Shown here piece after piece: positions 27,194-35,873 of a stretch of DNA of 64,000 bases (position 1 is its first letter; the number at the start of each line of letters is the position of its first letter). The notes under the pieces are model-generated. The model made no database searches and was not told the origin of the DNA. It was given only the letters and a program-made list of their open reading frames with translations. The translations under genes and the position numbers were made by a program. Source of the DNA: NS-12 sp964610095 (lineage in GTDB: Bacteria; Nitrospirota; Nitrospiria; Nitrospirales; NS-4); NCBI GenBank assembly GCA_964610095.1, contig CAZSUT010000003.1:21088-85087 (forward strand). The letters are read 5' to 3'.

Positions 27194-28000
27194 CTAAGAG
27201 TGTGCCTGCGAGGACGCGGCCAGCCCGAAAATGTCGGCATAGGCGGCGCCCAGCATGCTCCCGGAAACCGCCACCCCGACGGCCCCGCCCACCAGCATTC
27301 CAGTCACCACCCCGATCACCATACCCAGGTTGACCGTGAGGCCCATGTCAGGGACTGCGAAGGGCAGTTCAGCCAGGCTCACCTCCGGGAAAACACCGGA
27401 AAGTCCATAGCCGATCGGTATTCCCAGAACCCCGGTTCCGATTATGCCGCTGATGCCGATCAGGAGGAGCATCACCAGCGTCAATCCAAAGACGCCCCAC
27501 CAGTGCTTGTTCACGACCCGGCGGCTGCCTTCAAGAGCCTGCCAGACCCCCACTCGCCGATCCACGATCAGCAGGTAGGAAAAGGTATAGGCAACTAACA
27601 AGTAGATGCCGGGAAAGATCAAGAAAATGAACCCGATGACAATGAGAAGAAGACCGATGATGGTACACCAGGCCAATTGAGCCGTGGTTGTCCAGTCAGG
27701 AAAGAAATCGCCGAACGCCGCGTTCCCGCCCCTGGGATGCTTCCACGTGACAATGGCCAGGCCTGCCAGCATCACGACCTGGAGCACGATGCTGATCACT
27801 TGCCCGACGACGGGCGCCAGCAGCGGAACAGCCTGGGAGGCGAACGTCAACGCCAGCGTGAACCCGAGAAACCCGACCGGATTGTCCGTAAAGGCGTCCC
27901 AGCCCTGCCGGAGGTATTCGAAGGTTTTGACGGTATAGCCGCGCGCGAGGATGTCTTCAATGTGGTGGGCGCCGGAAGCTGTGCTATCGTCGGCCATCAC
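27194..28000 (-). CDS. Multi-pass membrane protein of unknown function
   Basis: 268 residues with about five or six transmembrane helices. The pattern FPGIYLLVAYTFSYLLIVDRR...ALEGSRRVV...WWGVF resembles the DUF975/YciC-like integral membrane family, but I cannot name a function. The glycine-rich end (VTGMLVGGAVGVAVSGSMLGAAYADI) forms the last helix. It follows the 28030-28428 gene by 29 bp, and hpnH lies upstream, so all three could be one transcript. Confidence 0.68.
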   Translation of the reverse strand: MMADDSTASGAHHIEDILARGYTVKTFEYLRQGWDAFTDNPVGFLGFTLALTFASQAVPLLAPVVGQVISIVLQVVMLAGLAIVTWKHPRGGNAAFGDFFPDWTTTAQLAWCTIIGLLLIVIGFIFLIFPGIYLLVAYTFSYLLIVDRRVGVWQALEGSRRVVNKHWWGVFGLTLVMLLLIGISGIIGTGVLGIPIGYGLSGVFPEVSLAELPFAVPDMGLTVNLGMVIGVVTGMLVGGAVGVAVSGSMLGAAYADIFGLAASSQAHS

Positions 28001-28029
28001 CGCTGCAGGCCTCTCGGGGACGGAGTGGA

Positions 28030-28428
28030 TTACAAGTGGCCGCGGGCTTGGGCTTCCGCCGCGATGCGCGCGGCTTCCGCCTTGCGCTCCGATTCCTTCT
28101 TCTTGACCCAGGACTCCCAGGACTTCCCGGATGCGGTGTCTTCGCCGGTAAAAGCGATCGCCACGATGTTAGCGTAGGAAATCTTCATCTCGCCGGGCTG
28201 TCCCTTGGGAAAGAGCTGCAGGAACGGCGGTGAAGCCAACGCGTTGCGATTGAAAATATACCCCTTGATCTTTTGTCCGGATGTCAGTTCCAGCGTCACA
28301 TCGCCGCGGTAGTCGAAGGCGAGCTCGACAGCTTCTCGCAGCTCCGCTTCGTTCGCCGGCCGGAAGATCCGACCTTCAACGGAAGGGGCACTGGTGCTGT
28401 GGGGTTGAGCGTCAGGCACAATGCGCAA
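28030..28428 (-). CDS. Conserved hypothetical protein downstream of hpnH
   Basis: 132 residues, no family recognised with confidence. It looks soluble: an alpha/beta N-terminal part, a beta-rich centre (DVTLELTSGQKIKGYIFNRN, similar to small Sm-like or SH3-like barrels) and a charged helical C-terminus. The start is TTG (a GTG three codons on is an alternative) only four bases after the hpnH stop, so it is very likely co-transcribed with hpnH. A link to hopanoid work is inference from position only. Confidence 0.62.
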   Translation of the reverse strand: MRIVPDAQPHSTSAPSVEGRIFRPANEAELREAVELAFDYRGDVTLELTSGQKIKGYIFNRNALASPPFLQLFPKGQPGEMKISYANIVAIAFTGEDTASGKSWESWVKKKESERKAEAARIAAEAQARGHL

Positions 28429-28432
28429 ACAA

Positions 28433-29449
28433 CTAGCGGGCGGTCGGCATCAGCGTGGCCACAACGGTCCGGCCAAATCCTCGGATGGTGCTGAAGGTGT
28501 CATGCACGGCCGACGCTTCATAGCCGCAATGGACCATGCAGTCGGCGCACTTCTCGTTCCGGCCGGTCCCGTAGTTATCCCAGTTCGTGTCCTCGATGAG
28601 CTGCCTGAAGGTCGCGGTGTAGCCGTCTTGGAGGAGGTAACACGGCTTCTGCCAGCCGAATATGTTGTAGGTGGGATTGCCCCACGGCGTACACTGGTAA
28701 TCCACTTTACCCATGAGGAAGTCCAGAAAGAGCGGCGACTGGTTGAACCGCCAGTGCTTCTTGGGCTTGTGCAGAATGCGCGCGAACACCTCCCGAGTCC
28801 GCTGCCGTTTGAGGAAGTTCTTCTGATCGGGCGCTTTCTCGTAACTGTACCCCGGCGAGATCATCATCCCTTCGACGCCCAGCTCCATCATTGCGTCGAA
28901 GAACTTCCTCACACGCTCGGGAGCGGCATCGTTAAACAGAGTCGTATTGGTCGTGACCCGGAACCCGCGCGCGAGGGCTGCCTTGATCGCCCGGACAGCC
29001 ACGTCATAGACGCCGTCCCGGCAGACTGCCATGTCATGCTCCTCCTGGAGCCCATCCATGTGGATGCTGAACGTCAGATACTTGGACGGGGTGTAGTCGT
29101 CGAGCTTGCGCTCCATCAAAATGGCGTTTGTGCAGAGATAGACGTACTTCTTCCGCTCGACCAGCCCCTTCACGATAAGCGGCATTTCCGGGTGGATGAG
29201 CGGCTCCCCGCCGGGGACGCTCACGATCGGCGCGCCGCACTCGTCCGCGGCCGCCCAGCACTGCTCCGGCGTCAGGCGCTTGTCCAGGACGTGATCGGGG
29301 TACTGGATCTTCCCGCAGCCGGCGCACGCGAGATTGCAGCGAAACAGGGGCTCTAGCATCAGCACTAGCGGGTACCGCTTGACCCCCTTGAGCTTCTGGG
29401 CCAGCACGTACGATGCGACGGTGAACATCTGGGAGACAGGAACGGCCAT
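28433..29449 (-). CDS. hpnH: Radical SAM adenosylhopane synthase HpnH
   Basis: Attaches the 5'-deoxyadenosyl group of SAM to diploptene, the first step of extended hopanoid (bacteriohopanepolyol) synthesis. 338 residues. The radical-SAM cluster motif C38-x3-C42-x2-C45 lies in RCNLACAGC. The SAM-binding GGEP appears as VPGGEPLIHPE. A C-terminal cysteine group (CADCMVHCGYE) matches the HpnH family. shc and hpnG, acting before and after it, lie 8-12 kb away in the same orientation. A promoter is visible upstream. Confidence 0.95.
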   Translation of the reverse strand: MAVPVSQMFTVASYVLAQKLKGVKRYPLVLMLEPLFRCNLACAGCGKIQYPDHVLDKRLTPEQCWAAADECGAPIVSVPGGEPLIHPEMPLIVKGLVERKKYVYLCTNAILMERKLDDYTPSKYLTFSIHMDGLQEEHDMAVCRDGVYDVAVRAIKAALARGFRVTTNTTLFNDAAPERVRKFFDAMMELGVEGMMISPGYSYEKAPDQKNFLKRQRTREVFARILHKPKKHWRFNQSPLFLDFLMGKVDYQCTPWGNPTYNIFGWQKPCYLLQDGYTATFRQLIEDTNWDNYGTGRNEKCADCMVHCGYEASAVHDTFSTIRGFGRTVVATLMPTAR

Positions 29450-29479
29450 CCTCGGTTCCTAGGTAACAGTTAGAGAAGG

Positions 29480-29509
29480 ACTCTATCACCCCCGAAGCAT
29501 CAGCGTCAA
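29480..29509 (-). promoter_or_regulatory. Promoter of hpnH
   Basis: On the minus strand TTGACG (29504-29509), 18 bp spacer, TAGAGT (29480-29485), about 30 bp before the hpnH ATG at 29449. Confidence 0.45.
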
Positions 29510-29557
29510 TGCTTGCTTGTCGGAACACCCGCCGGGGTGTGATAGACTCTACCACCT

Positions 29558-29914
29558 ATGATCGATCCGGCCAAGATCGAAGCGGGCCACGAGCTTGACA
29601 GACTGATCGCGGAAACCGTGATGGGGCTCAACCCGAGAGAGCCGATCCCGCCCTACTCCACCGACATTGCGGCCGCCTGGACGGTGGTCGAGAAGATGAT
29701 CCATGAAGACGGGGTGTATTTCGGCGCGCCGCATTTCAAGCACAAACATCAGAACCTCGCCTCGCTCGGCTATCCCGAGGGCACCGAGTGCTGGTACTGC
29801 GTCATCAACACCAAGCTGTTGAACAAGGTCGTGCTCTGCGCCGACACCGCTCCTCTCGCCATCTGCCGCATCGCCCTCCTCTGGGCCCTCAACCACGGCC
29901 CGCTCGCGGCTTAG
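29558..29914 (+). CDS. Small protein with phage-type ABA-sandwich fold
   Basis: 118 residues matching the Phage_ABA_S pattern: an N-terminal GHELDRLIAETVMG, then PPYSTDIAAAWTVVEKM, and a C-terminal AICRIALLWAL helix. The function of this fold is unknown; relatives occur in phages and scattered in bacterial chromosomes. No other phage gene is nearby. The ATG has no Shine-Dalgarno sequence and sits nine bases after a TAGACT -10-like box, so the mRNA may be leaderless. A long palindrome follows the stop. Confidence 0.7.
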   Translation: MIDPAKIEAGHELDRLIAETVMGLNPREPIPPYSTDIAAAWTVVEKMIHEDGVYFGAPHFKHKHQNLASLGYPEGTECWYCVINTKLLNKVVLCADTAPLAICRIALLWALNHGPLAA

Positions 29915-29931
29915 AGGGGTTGAATGAAAAG

Positions 29932-29975
29932 GGGGACAGGCAGCTTTTCTGAAGACAGAAAACCAGCGCGTCCCC
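29932..29975. repeat. REP-like palindrome, possible terminator of the ispG/tRNA-Cys transcript
   Basis: Outer arms GGGGAC/GTCCCC and inner arms TTTTCTG/CAGAAAA around an AAGA loop, 44 bp. The minus strand continues with CTTTTC, a short U-run, so it could end transcripts coming from ispG and tRNA-Cys. The GGGGACAGGC start resembles dispersed palindromes found in many genomes. One copy here. Confidence 0.5.
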
Positions 29976-30047
29976 AAACAAAGATCACTGGTAGTATTGA
30001 ATCTCCGCCCCTATTTGATCGAAAGGGCCGGCTCCGCAAGCGAGGTT

Positions 30048-30123
30048 TGGAGGCGCCGGGCGGGATCGAACCGCCGCATCGCAGTTTTGCAGACTGCTCC
30101 CTTAGCCACTTGGGTACGGCGCC
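30048..30123 (-). tRNA. tRNA-Cys(GCA)
   Basis: 76 nt with encoded CCA (30048-30050). Acceptor stem GGCGCCG/CGGCGCC. Anticodon stem GCAGT/ACTGC encloses loop CTGCAAA, anticodon GCA. T-loop GGTTCGATC is intact. It lies 38 bp after ispG on the same strand. Confidence 0.97.
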
Positions 30124-30161
30124 TTGTGAATGCGGATTATAACCGGATCTGGCGGTCCGGC

Positions 30162-31343
30162 TCAAACCTTGATGATGGGAATGTCTTTCTTCGCCGAAGC
30201 AGATTGAGCGGGAGCTGTTCCAGGTGAGGTTTCAGCCTGCCCGTCGTGGCCATTGTCCCCGTTGCCGGAGGACGCGGCCTCCCGTTCCTTGGCCATGATC
30301 TCGATCTCGGCCAGCAGCGTCTCCATCAACTCTTCCGACTTCACCTTCCGGACCAGCTTGCCTTCTTTGAACAGGATCCCGTGGCCTTCCCCGCCGGCGA
30401 TGCCGATGTCGGCTTCCTTGCCCTCGCCGATCCCGTTGACGACGCAGCCAAGCACCGACACCGTCAGCGGTACGCGGACATGGCCGAGCCGCTTCTCGAT
30501 CTCATTGGCCAGCTTGACGACGTCGATTTCCACACGGCCGCACGTCGGACAGGCGATGACGTTCACTCCGCGATGGCGCAGTTCGAGGGCTTTCAGGATT
30601 TCGAAGCCGACCTTAACCTCTTCCACCGGATCGGCCGCCAGCGAGACGCGGATCGTATCCCCGATCCCATCGGCCAGGAGCATCCCGATCCCGATCGCGG
30701 ACTTGACGGACCCTGTTAGCAGCGTGCCCGCTTCCGTGACGCCCAGGTGCAAGGGGTAGTCGGACTGCAGGGCGAACAGGCGGTACGCGTCCACCATCAA
30801 ATGCACGTCCGAGGCCTTGAGCGACACCTTCATGTTGGTGAACCCGATATCCTCCAGCGCGTGCACGGCGTTCAGGGCCGATTCCGCCAGCGCCTCGGCT
30901 GTGGGATAGCCGTACTTGGCCAGGAGTTCCCGCTCCAGCGAGCCGCCATTCACGCCGATCCGCAACGGGATGTTCCGCTCCCGCACGACCTTGACGACCT
31001 CTTCCACCTTCCACCAGGCGCCGATGTTGCCTGGGTTGATCCGCACGCAGTCCACCACCTCGGCCGCCTTTAGCGCCATGCGGTGATCGAAATGGATGTC
31101 GGCGATGATAGGAATCGTCGTCTGTTTCTTGATGGCCGGGAGCGCCTTGGCCGCCTCCGGTGTGTTGACCGTCACTCGCGCGATCTCGCAGCCGGCCAGC
31201 TCCAACTGGTGGATCTGCTCGACGGTGGCCTTCACGTCGGCGGTGTCGGGTGTCGTCATCGATTGGACCACGATCGGGGCCCCGCCCCCAATGGGGACGT
31301 TCCCCACTCGGATCTGTCTCGTCTTGCGTCGCTTGATGAACAT
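30162..31343 (-). CDS. ispG: 4-hydroxy-3-methylbut-2-en-1-yl diphosphate synthase
   Basis: Iron-sulfur enzyme of the MEP isoprenoid pathway. 393 residues. The N-terminal TIM-barrel part includes VQSMTTPDTADV and ADIHFDHRMAL. The C-terminal cluster cysteines are in CPTCGR and VLGCVVNGIGEGKEADIG. The last 40 residues are a low-complexity Ser/Gly/Ala tail beyond the family's usual end. It is the single-insert bacterial form, not the long plant/Chlamydia type. It begins two bases after dxs, so the two MEP genes are co-transcribed at the end of the hopanoid/Mla run. Confidence 0.96.
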   Translation of the reverse strand: MFIKRRKTRQIRVGNVPIGGGAPIVVQSMTTPDTADVKATVEQIHQLELAGCEIARVTVNTPEAAKALPAIKKQTTIPIIADIHFDHRMALKAAEVVDCVRINPGNIGAWWKVEEVVKVVRERNIPLRIGVNGGSLERELLAKYGYPTAEALAESALNAVHALEDIGFTNMKVSLKASDVHLMVDAYRLFALQSDYPLHLGVTEAGTLLTGSVKSAIGIGMLLADGIGDTIRVSLAADPVEEVKVGFEILKALELRHRGVNVIACPTCGRVEIDVVKLANEIEKRLGHVRVPLTVSVLGCVVNGIGEGKEADIGIAGGEGHGILFKEGKLVRKVKSEELMETLLAEIEIMAKEREAASSGNGDNGHDGQAETSPGTAPAQSASAKKDIPIIKV

Positions 31344-31345
31344 GC

Positions 31346-33241
31346 CTACCGACGCTCCACTCCCAGAATCGTCATCGTGTAGAGAGCTTTGGCTTCCTCA
31401 TACATGCCGTCCGCCGTCAGCCCGCACTGCACGCGCAGGAGGTCTTGCGGCCCCTGCTCGATGTACTTGTCAGGCAGCCCCAGCACTTTGGTCGGCATGT
31501 GCACAATCCCCTGGTCCGACAGCGCCTCCAGCACCGCCGAACCGAATCCGCCCATGCGGCAGCCTTCTTCCACCGTCACCATGCACTTCGCCTGACGAGC
31601 CACCTGCGCGATCAATGCATGATCGAGCGGCTTGACGAACCGAGCGTTGACGACGGCGGCTGAGATCCCCTCGTCCGCCAGCCGCTCGGCCGCCTCCAGC
31701 GCCGGAAGGACCGTGATGCCAATGGCGACCAACGCCACATCATATCCCTCCCGCAGCAGTTCCGCCCGGCCGATCGGCAGCGCCTTGGGCTCGGCGTCCA
31801 TGGGCACGCCCCACGCGCTCCCGCGGGAGTACCGCACGGAGGCCGGCCCTTCGTAGCTCAGGCACGTCTTCACCATGTGCTGCAGCTCGTTCTCGTCCTT
31901 GGGCGCCATCACCACCATGTTCGGCACATGTCGCAGGTAGGCGTAATCGAAGGCCCCGTGGTGAGTCGTCCCGTCCTCGGCTACCAACCCGCCTCGATCG
32001 ATCAGGATCGTCACCGGCAAGTTCTGGGTCGCCACGTCGTGCACCACCTGATCGAAAGCGCGCTGAAGGAAGGTGGAATACATCGCCACGACCGGCCGCG
32101 CGCCCTGCGTCGCCAAGCCAGCCGCGAAGGTCAGCGCGTGTTGCTCGGCGATGCCCACGTCGTGAAACCGGTCCGGGAACTCCTTTTGGAAGGCGGTCAA
32201 CCCCGTCCCTTCGCACATGGCCGCCGTGATGGCGACAATGCGCCGGTCTTCGCGAGCCAGCCGGCACAGCGTCTTGATGGCCACCGCCGTATAGGACGGC
32301 TTCGTGCTGGACTTGGCGGGCTGGCCCGTGTCTCGAATGAACGGCGAACAGGCGTGGAACCAGACCGGGTCCTTCATGGCCGGCTCATACCCCCTGCCTT
32401 TCTTGGTGATCACGTGAAGCAGCGTCGGCCTTTTCAGTTTGAGCACGTTTTCGAGGGTCGACAGGAGATGCTCAAAGTTGTGTCCGTCGATCGGCCCGAC
32501 GTACCGGAAGCCCAGTTCCTCGAAGAGAACGCCGGGAAGCACCAGGCCCTTGGCCAATTCCTCGGCCCGGTGGGCGAGCCGTGTCAGTTGATCGCCGACC
32601 CGCGGGATCGCCTTGAGCAGGTGCTTAGCTTCCTCCCGAATATGGGTAGCGAAGTCGCCGGTGAAGGTGCGATTTAAATAGGCCGAGAGCGACCCCACGT
32701 TCCTGGAGATGGACATCTGGTTGTCGTTGAGAATGACCAGCAGGTCCTTCTGCAGGCCGCCGACGTGCTGCATGGCTTCCAAGGTCATGCCGGAGGTCAT
32801 CGCCCCGTCGCCCACGACGCAGACCACCTTGTGGTGCTGCCCCGCAAGGTCCCGCGCCACCGCCATGCCGATCGCCGCCGACACTCCGGTGCCGGCGTGC
32901 CCCGCGTTGAACGTGTCGTAGATGCTCTCCTCGCGCTTGCAGAAGCCGCTGAGCCCACCGTACTGCCGCAACGTGTGGAAGTGCTCGCGCCGACCCGTCA
33001 GCAGCTTATGCGCGTAGGCCTGATTGCTGGTGTCCCACACGATCTTGTCCTTGGGCGTGTCAAGCAGGTAGTGCAACGCCAACGTGAGCTCCACCACACC
33101 AAGGTTCGAGGCCAGATGTCCCCCGACAGCGGATGCCACCGAGATGATCTGCTCGCGGATCTCCTCGGCCAACACAGGCAGTTGCTCAACCGACACCCGC
33201 TTCAAATCGGCCGGGCTGTCAATCGTCTTTAATATGGACAT
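31346..33241 (-). CDS. dxs: 1-deoxy-D-xylulose-5-phosphate synthase
   Basis: Thiamine-diphosphate enzyme making DXP from pyruvate and glyceraldehyde 3-phosphate, the entry to the MEP pathway. 631 residues, normal length. The ThDP motif GDGAMTSGM...LNDNQMSIS is seen near residues 150-180, and the transketolase-like centre IAEQHALTFAAGLA near 370. The C-terminal domain is complete. It lies 53 bp after pagL-like and directly before ispG. Feeding precursors for squalene and hopanoids fits the operon. Confidence 0.96.
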   Translation of the reverse strand: MSILKTIDSPADLKRVSVEQLPVLAEEIREQIISVASAVGGHLASNLGVVELTLALHYLLDTPKDKIVWDTSNQAYAHKLLTGRREHFHTLRQYGGLSGFCKREESIYDTFNAGHAGTGVSAAIGMAVARDLAGQHHKVVCVVGDGAMTSGMTLEAMQHVGGLQKDLLVILNDNQMSISRNVGSLSAYLNRTFTGDFATHIREEAKHLLKAIPRVGDQLTRLAHRAEELAKGLVLPGVLFEELGFRYVGPIDGHNFEHLLSTLENVLKLKRPTLLHVITKKGRGYEPAMKDPVWFHACSPFIRDTGQPAKSSTKPSYTAVAIKTLCRLAREDRRIVAITAAMCEGTGLTAFQKEFPDRFHDVGIAEQHALTFAAGLATQGARPVVAMYSTFLQRAFDQVVHDVATQNLPVTILIDRGGLVAEDGTTHHGAFDYAYLRHVPNMVVMAPKDENELQHMVKTCLSYEGPASVRYSRGSAWGVPMDAEPKALPIGRAELLREGYDVALVAIGITVLPALEAAERLADEGISAAVVNARFVKPLDHALIAQVARQAKCMVTVEEGCRMGGFGSAVLEALSDQGIVHMPTKVLGLPDKYIEQGPQDLLRVQCGLTADGMYEEAKALYTMTILGVERR

Positions 33242-33294
33242 CTCTTAAAAACCCTCCGAAAATCGAGCCATTTTCACACAGCAATGCCTGAGAG

Positions 33295-33930
33295 TCAAGG
33301 AACCCGCTCGCTGGAGCGCGGCCAAAACACCGAGATTCCGGCGTAGGCAAGGGTCGAATTCAGTCCGAGATTGCGGTGGCCGAAATCTGCATTCGAGATG
33401 TGATGGAAACGAACGCCGATCGTCAGTGCTACCCTCTCCGTCGCGAAGTAGTGGAGGCCTGGACCGCTCTCCGTGACGAAGTTAAACTGTGTACTTTGCT
33501 CCGGAATACGCGGAGCCAGGTTTGTCCAAAGCATGCCCAGCCCGACATCCCAATAGGGCATCCACCGCCCGAACGAGAGGAAATTGTATTTAAACACGAG
33601 GGAGCCGCCGGCTGCTGAAGCTCCAAATGGCTTGAAATAGTGCGCGTATAACGGTTCAAAAAGGAGTTCCAAGTTCCCCGCGAAGAACCCTTTGCCTACC
33701 TCGGGGGTCAGCACCATTCCGATTCGTGGAAGGACATAGAGGGCGCTGCGGTTGCTCGAGACAGAAGTGAACGTGTCGTTCCCTTGGAGATACCCTGTCA
33801 CCAATCCAGCCTCGATCGTGCCAGCGCGCACGATCGTGTGGGCCTGTGGTGAATCCTCCGCTTGGGCATCAGGAGCGAAGGCCATCGCCGATCCAACGAG
33901 CAGCACCCACGCCAGCAGCAGCCGTCTCAT
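33295..33930 (-). CDS. PagL-like lipid A 3-O-deacylase
   Basis: Outer membrane beta-barrel acyl hydrolase of 211 residues. A signal peptide (about 1-24, AQA-E cleavage) precedes the barrel. Near residue 175 FHHISNADFGHRN carries the PagL-type His-x-Ser-Asn active-site pattern, and the chain ends in alternating aromatic strands. The family removes an acyl chain from lipid A, altering outer-leaflet packing. It sits between the Omp85-like and dxs genes in an operon about hopanoids and lipid transport, so a role in outer membrane lipid remodelling is sensible. Confidence 0.82.
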   Translation of the reverse strand: MRRLLLAWVLLVGSAMAFAPDAQAEDSPQAHTIVRAGTIEAGLVTGYLQGNDTFTSVSSNRSALYVLPRIGMVLTPEVGKGFFAGNLELLFEPLYAHYFKPFGASAAGGSLVFKYNFLSFGRWMPYWDVGLGMLWTNLAPRIPEQSTQFNFVTESGPGLHYFATERVALTIGVRFHHISNADFGHRNLGLNSTLAYAGISVFWPRSSERVP

Positions 33931-33960
33931 TTCTGCTCCTTTCGCTTTGCTTGGCCCGTG

Positions 33961-35169
33961 CTAGAAGGGAAAGTCCAGCCCCGCGAAGACGGCTTGCCCC
34001 TCATTGCCCGTCGCAAAATCCACCCGGCCCACCACATTGGGACGTGAGATCGCCCGAAACCCGATCCCGGGGTTGGCTTCGTACTGGGAGAAGGCCCTGT
34101 ATCGGAACGTGTTGGCCACCTTGCCAACATCGAGGAAAGGCGCCGTCTCCACTTCGGCTATGGTTCCGAAGATCCGCAAGTGAAACAATTGAATCCGCTC
34201 TTCAAAGTTGAAGACGAGGGAGTGATTGTCAACGAACCGGCCCACGCCGAAGGCGCGCAAGGTGTTCTGCCCCCCCAAACTGCTCCGCTCGAAGAAGGGA
34301 ACTGCATCGCCGCCGACCGTGGCTTCCAGCCTGCCTCGAAAGACGAAGGTGTACTGCTTGGTGGCGTTCGGAAGCAGCACCCGGTATTCAATACCATACC
34401 GACTGAATATCGTATTCGTACTGGCCGTGAGGGTCTGCGCCAGCTCCGCAAACATCGAAAAGTAGTGACCGATCGTGGGTGTTACCGTGTCGTCTCGTGT
34501 GTCGTTCAAGTACGCCAGCTTGTGGCCCCACACCGTCCCCCCGCCCGTCCCCTTGATCGCGGGAAACACCAACTGCGTGAAGGGGATGTCCGGCACCGCG
34601 CCCGGCTGGATCTCGACGTTCCGGAGCCGCTCTGTCCAGAGCACCCGCTCGTTCGGTCCGATGTAGAGCCCTGTCGTGATATGACCGAGCAACTCGCGGT
34701 CGGTGTAGTTGGTCTCCTGGGCCGGCGAGGTCTGGCTGCCGATGCCGAAGAACCGCGCCGTCGCGTTCTTGAAGAACCCGACATTCGTCTCCAGGCTGAA
34801 GCGGCCCCCCAGCAGGAAGAGATTCCGATAGCTGTAGAGGAATTTCCGCTCGGTCTTCTCTGTGTACGATGCAATGAGTTTGTATTCCTCGCCCCGAGTC
34901 GGATATTGATAGATATTCATCACCGCACGCGAGCCGACGAACTCGTTGTGGATGAACATCGGCGCGATGATCTGGGTGATGCGCTGCTCTTCGTCTGCGA
35001 AAATGTACGGGACGATCACCCCGACGTCCACGCCGTCGTTCTTCGACGTCGCGACGGCCGGAATCACAAAATAGGATCGCTCTTCGGCGGATGCCGGAAA
35101 TGGGGACAGCAGAGCCGGTGCCATGGCGCACAGCATCACGAGCCCGGCACGGCGAAGGCGACGTGCCAC
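33961..35169 (-). CDS. Omp85/BamA-type outer membrane barrel without POTRA domains
   Basis: 402 residues with a signal peptide (about 1-28, ASA-EE). The rest is a predicted 16-strand barrel. The late motif GGQNTLRAFGVGRFVDN matches the VRGY/F-type L6 motif of the D15 surface-antigen family, and the chain ends in aromatic Phe (LDFPF). No POTRA repeats precede the barrel, so it is neither BamA nor TamA proper. It follows the mlaC-like gene by six bases. It could be the outer-membrane component for lipid delivery in this operon (inference). Confidence 0.82.
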   Translation of the reverse strand: MARRLRRAGLVMLCAMAPALLSPFPASAEERSYFVIPAVATSKNDGVDVGVIVPYIFADEEQRITQIIAPMFIHNEFVGSRAVMNIYQYPTRGEEYKLIASYTEKTERKFLYSYRNLFLLGGRFSLETNVGFFKNATARFFGIGSQTSPAQETNYTDRELLGHITTGLYIGPNERVLWTERLRNVEIQPGAVPDIPFTQLVFPAIKGTGGGTVWGHKLAYLNDTRDDTVTPTIGHYFSMFAELAQTLTASTNTIFSRYGIEYRVLLPNATKQYTFVFRGRLEATVGGDAVPFFERSSLGGQNTLRAFGVGRFVDNHSLVFNFEERIQLFHLRIFGTIAEVETAPFLDVGKVANTFRYRAFSQYEANPGIGFRAISRPNVVGRVDFATGNEGQAVFAGLDFPF

Positions 35170-35175
35170 CTGATC

Positions 35176-35826
35176 TCATCGGCTCCGGGCCGAATCGTCG
35201 CCGGCAGGGCCAGGGGCTTTGATGTGTTCCGCCTTCTCCCGAAGCTGCTTGGTCAGCGCGGTAAACGAATCCTTGCGGAGGATTCTTTTGAACTGTTCGC
35301 GATAGTTCTGGACGAGGCCGGTGCCCTCCACCACCACATCATAGACGCGCCAGTCCCCCGATGCCATCTCCATCTTATAGATGATGTCCAGCGCAGTTTT
35401 GCCGTTGTCGATCTTCGTATAGACTTCCGCGTACTCGCCATCGACGATCTCTTTGGGGTATTGGATCTTCTCCCCGGTGTAATTCTCGATTTTTCCTAAA
35501 TACGAGTTGGCCAGGAGGGTCTGGAAGGAGGCTGCAAAATCCTTTTGCTCCTCCGGCGTTCGTTTGTTCCACTCGGCTCCCAGGGCCCGCCGTGACATTT
35601 CGAGAAAATTGAACCTCTGGGCGATCGTCCGCTCAAGCAGCTTCCGTCGCTCTTCCTTCTTCTCGGGTTTCTTCCACGCCGGGTCCTCGAGAATACGAAC
35701 CACCTCATCGACGGACTTCCTGACCGCATCTGTGGGAGACCCTGCCCATGCCGTCTCGCCGAGCATCCCTCCCCCGACCAAACCACCGATCAGGAGAGCA
35801 ACCCAGAAATCTTTACACCGTTGCAT
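35176..35826 (-). CDS. mlaC: MlaC/Ttg2D family periplasmic lipid carrier (HpnM-like)
   Basis: 216 residues with a signal peptide (about 1-28, TAWA-G). The MlaC fold shows as EERRKLLERTIAQRFNFLEMSRRALG...NKRTPEEQKDFAASFQTLLANSYLGKIENY and the beta part with DIIYKMEM. The family shuttles phospholipid between the MlaFED complex and the outer membrane. HpnM, the hopanoid-associated protein, belongs to the same family, and because shc and hpnG are in the operon this protein might carry hopanoids. The sequence alone does not separate the two. Confidence 0.88.
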   Translation of the reverse strand: MQRCKDFWVALLIGGLVGGGMLGETAWAGSPTDAVRKSVDEVVRILEDPAWKKPEKKEERRKLLERTIAQRFNFLEMSRRALGAEWNKRTPEEQKDFAASFQTLLANSYLGKIENYTGEKIQYPKEIVDGEYAEVYTKIDNGKTALDIIYKMEMASGDWRVYDVVVEGTGLVQNYREQFKRILRKDSFTALTKQLREKAEHIKAPGPAGDDSARSR

Positions 35827-35873
35827 GACGTCTCTCCTCTTGCACTGTCAGCATGGCAGAACGGACGACAGAC

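Noticed and set aside
29558..29914. Prophage remnant at tRNA-Cys
   Set aside because: Only one small phage-type gene, no integrase, no structural genes, and no duplicate of the tRNA end was seen.
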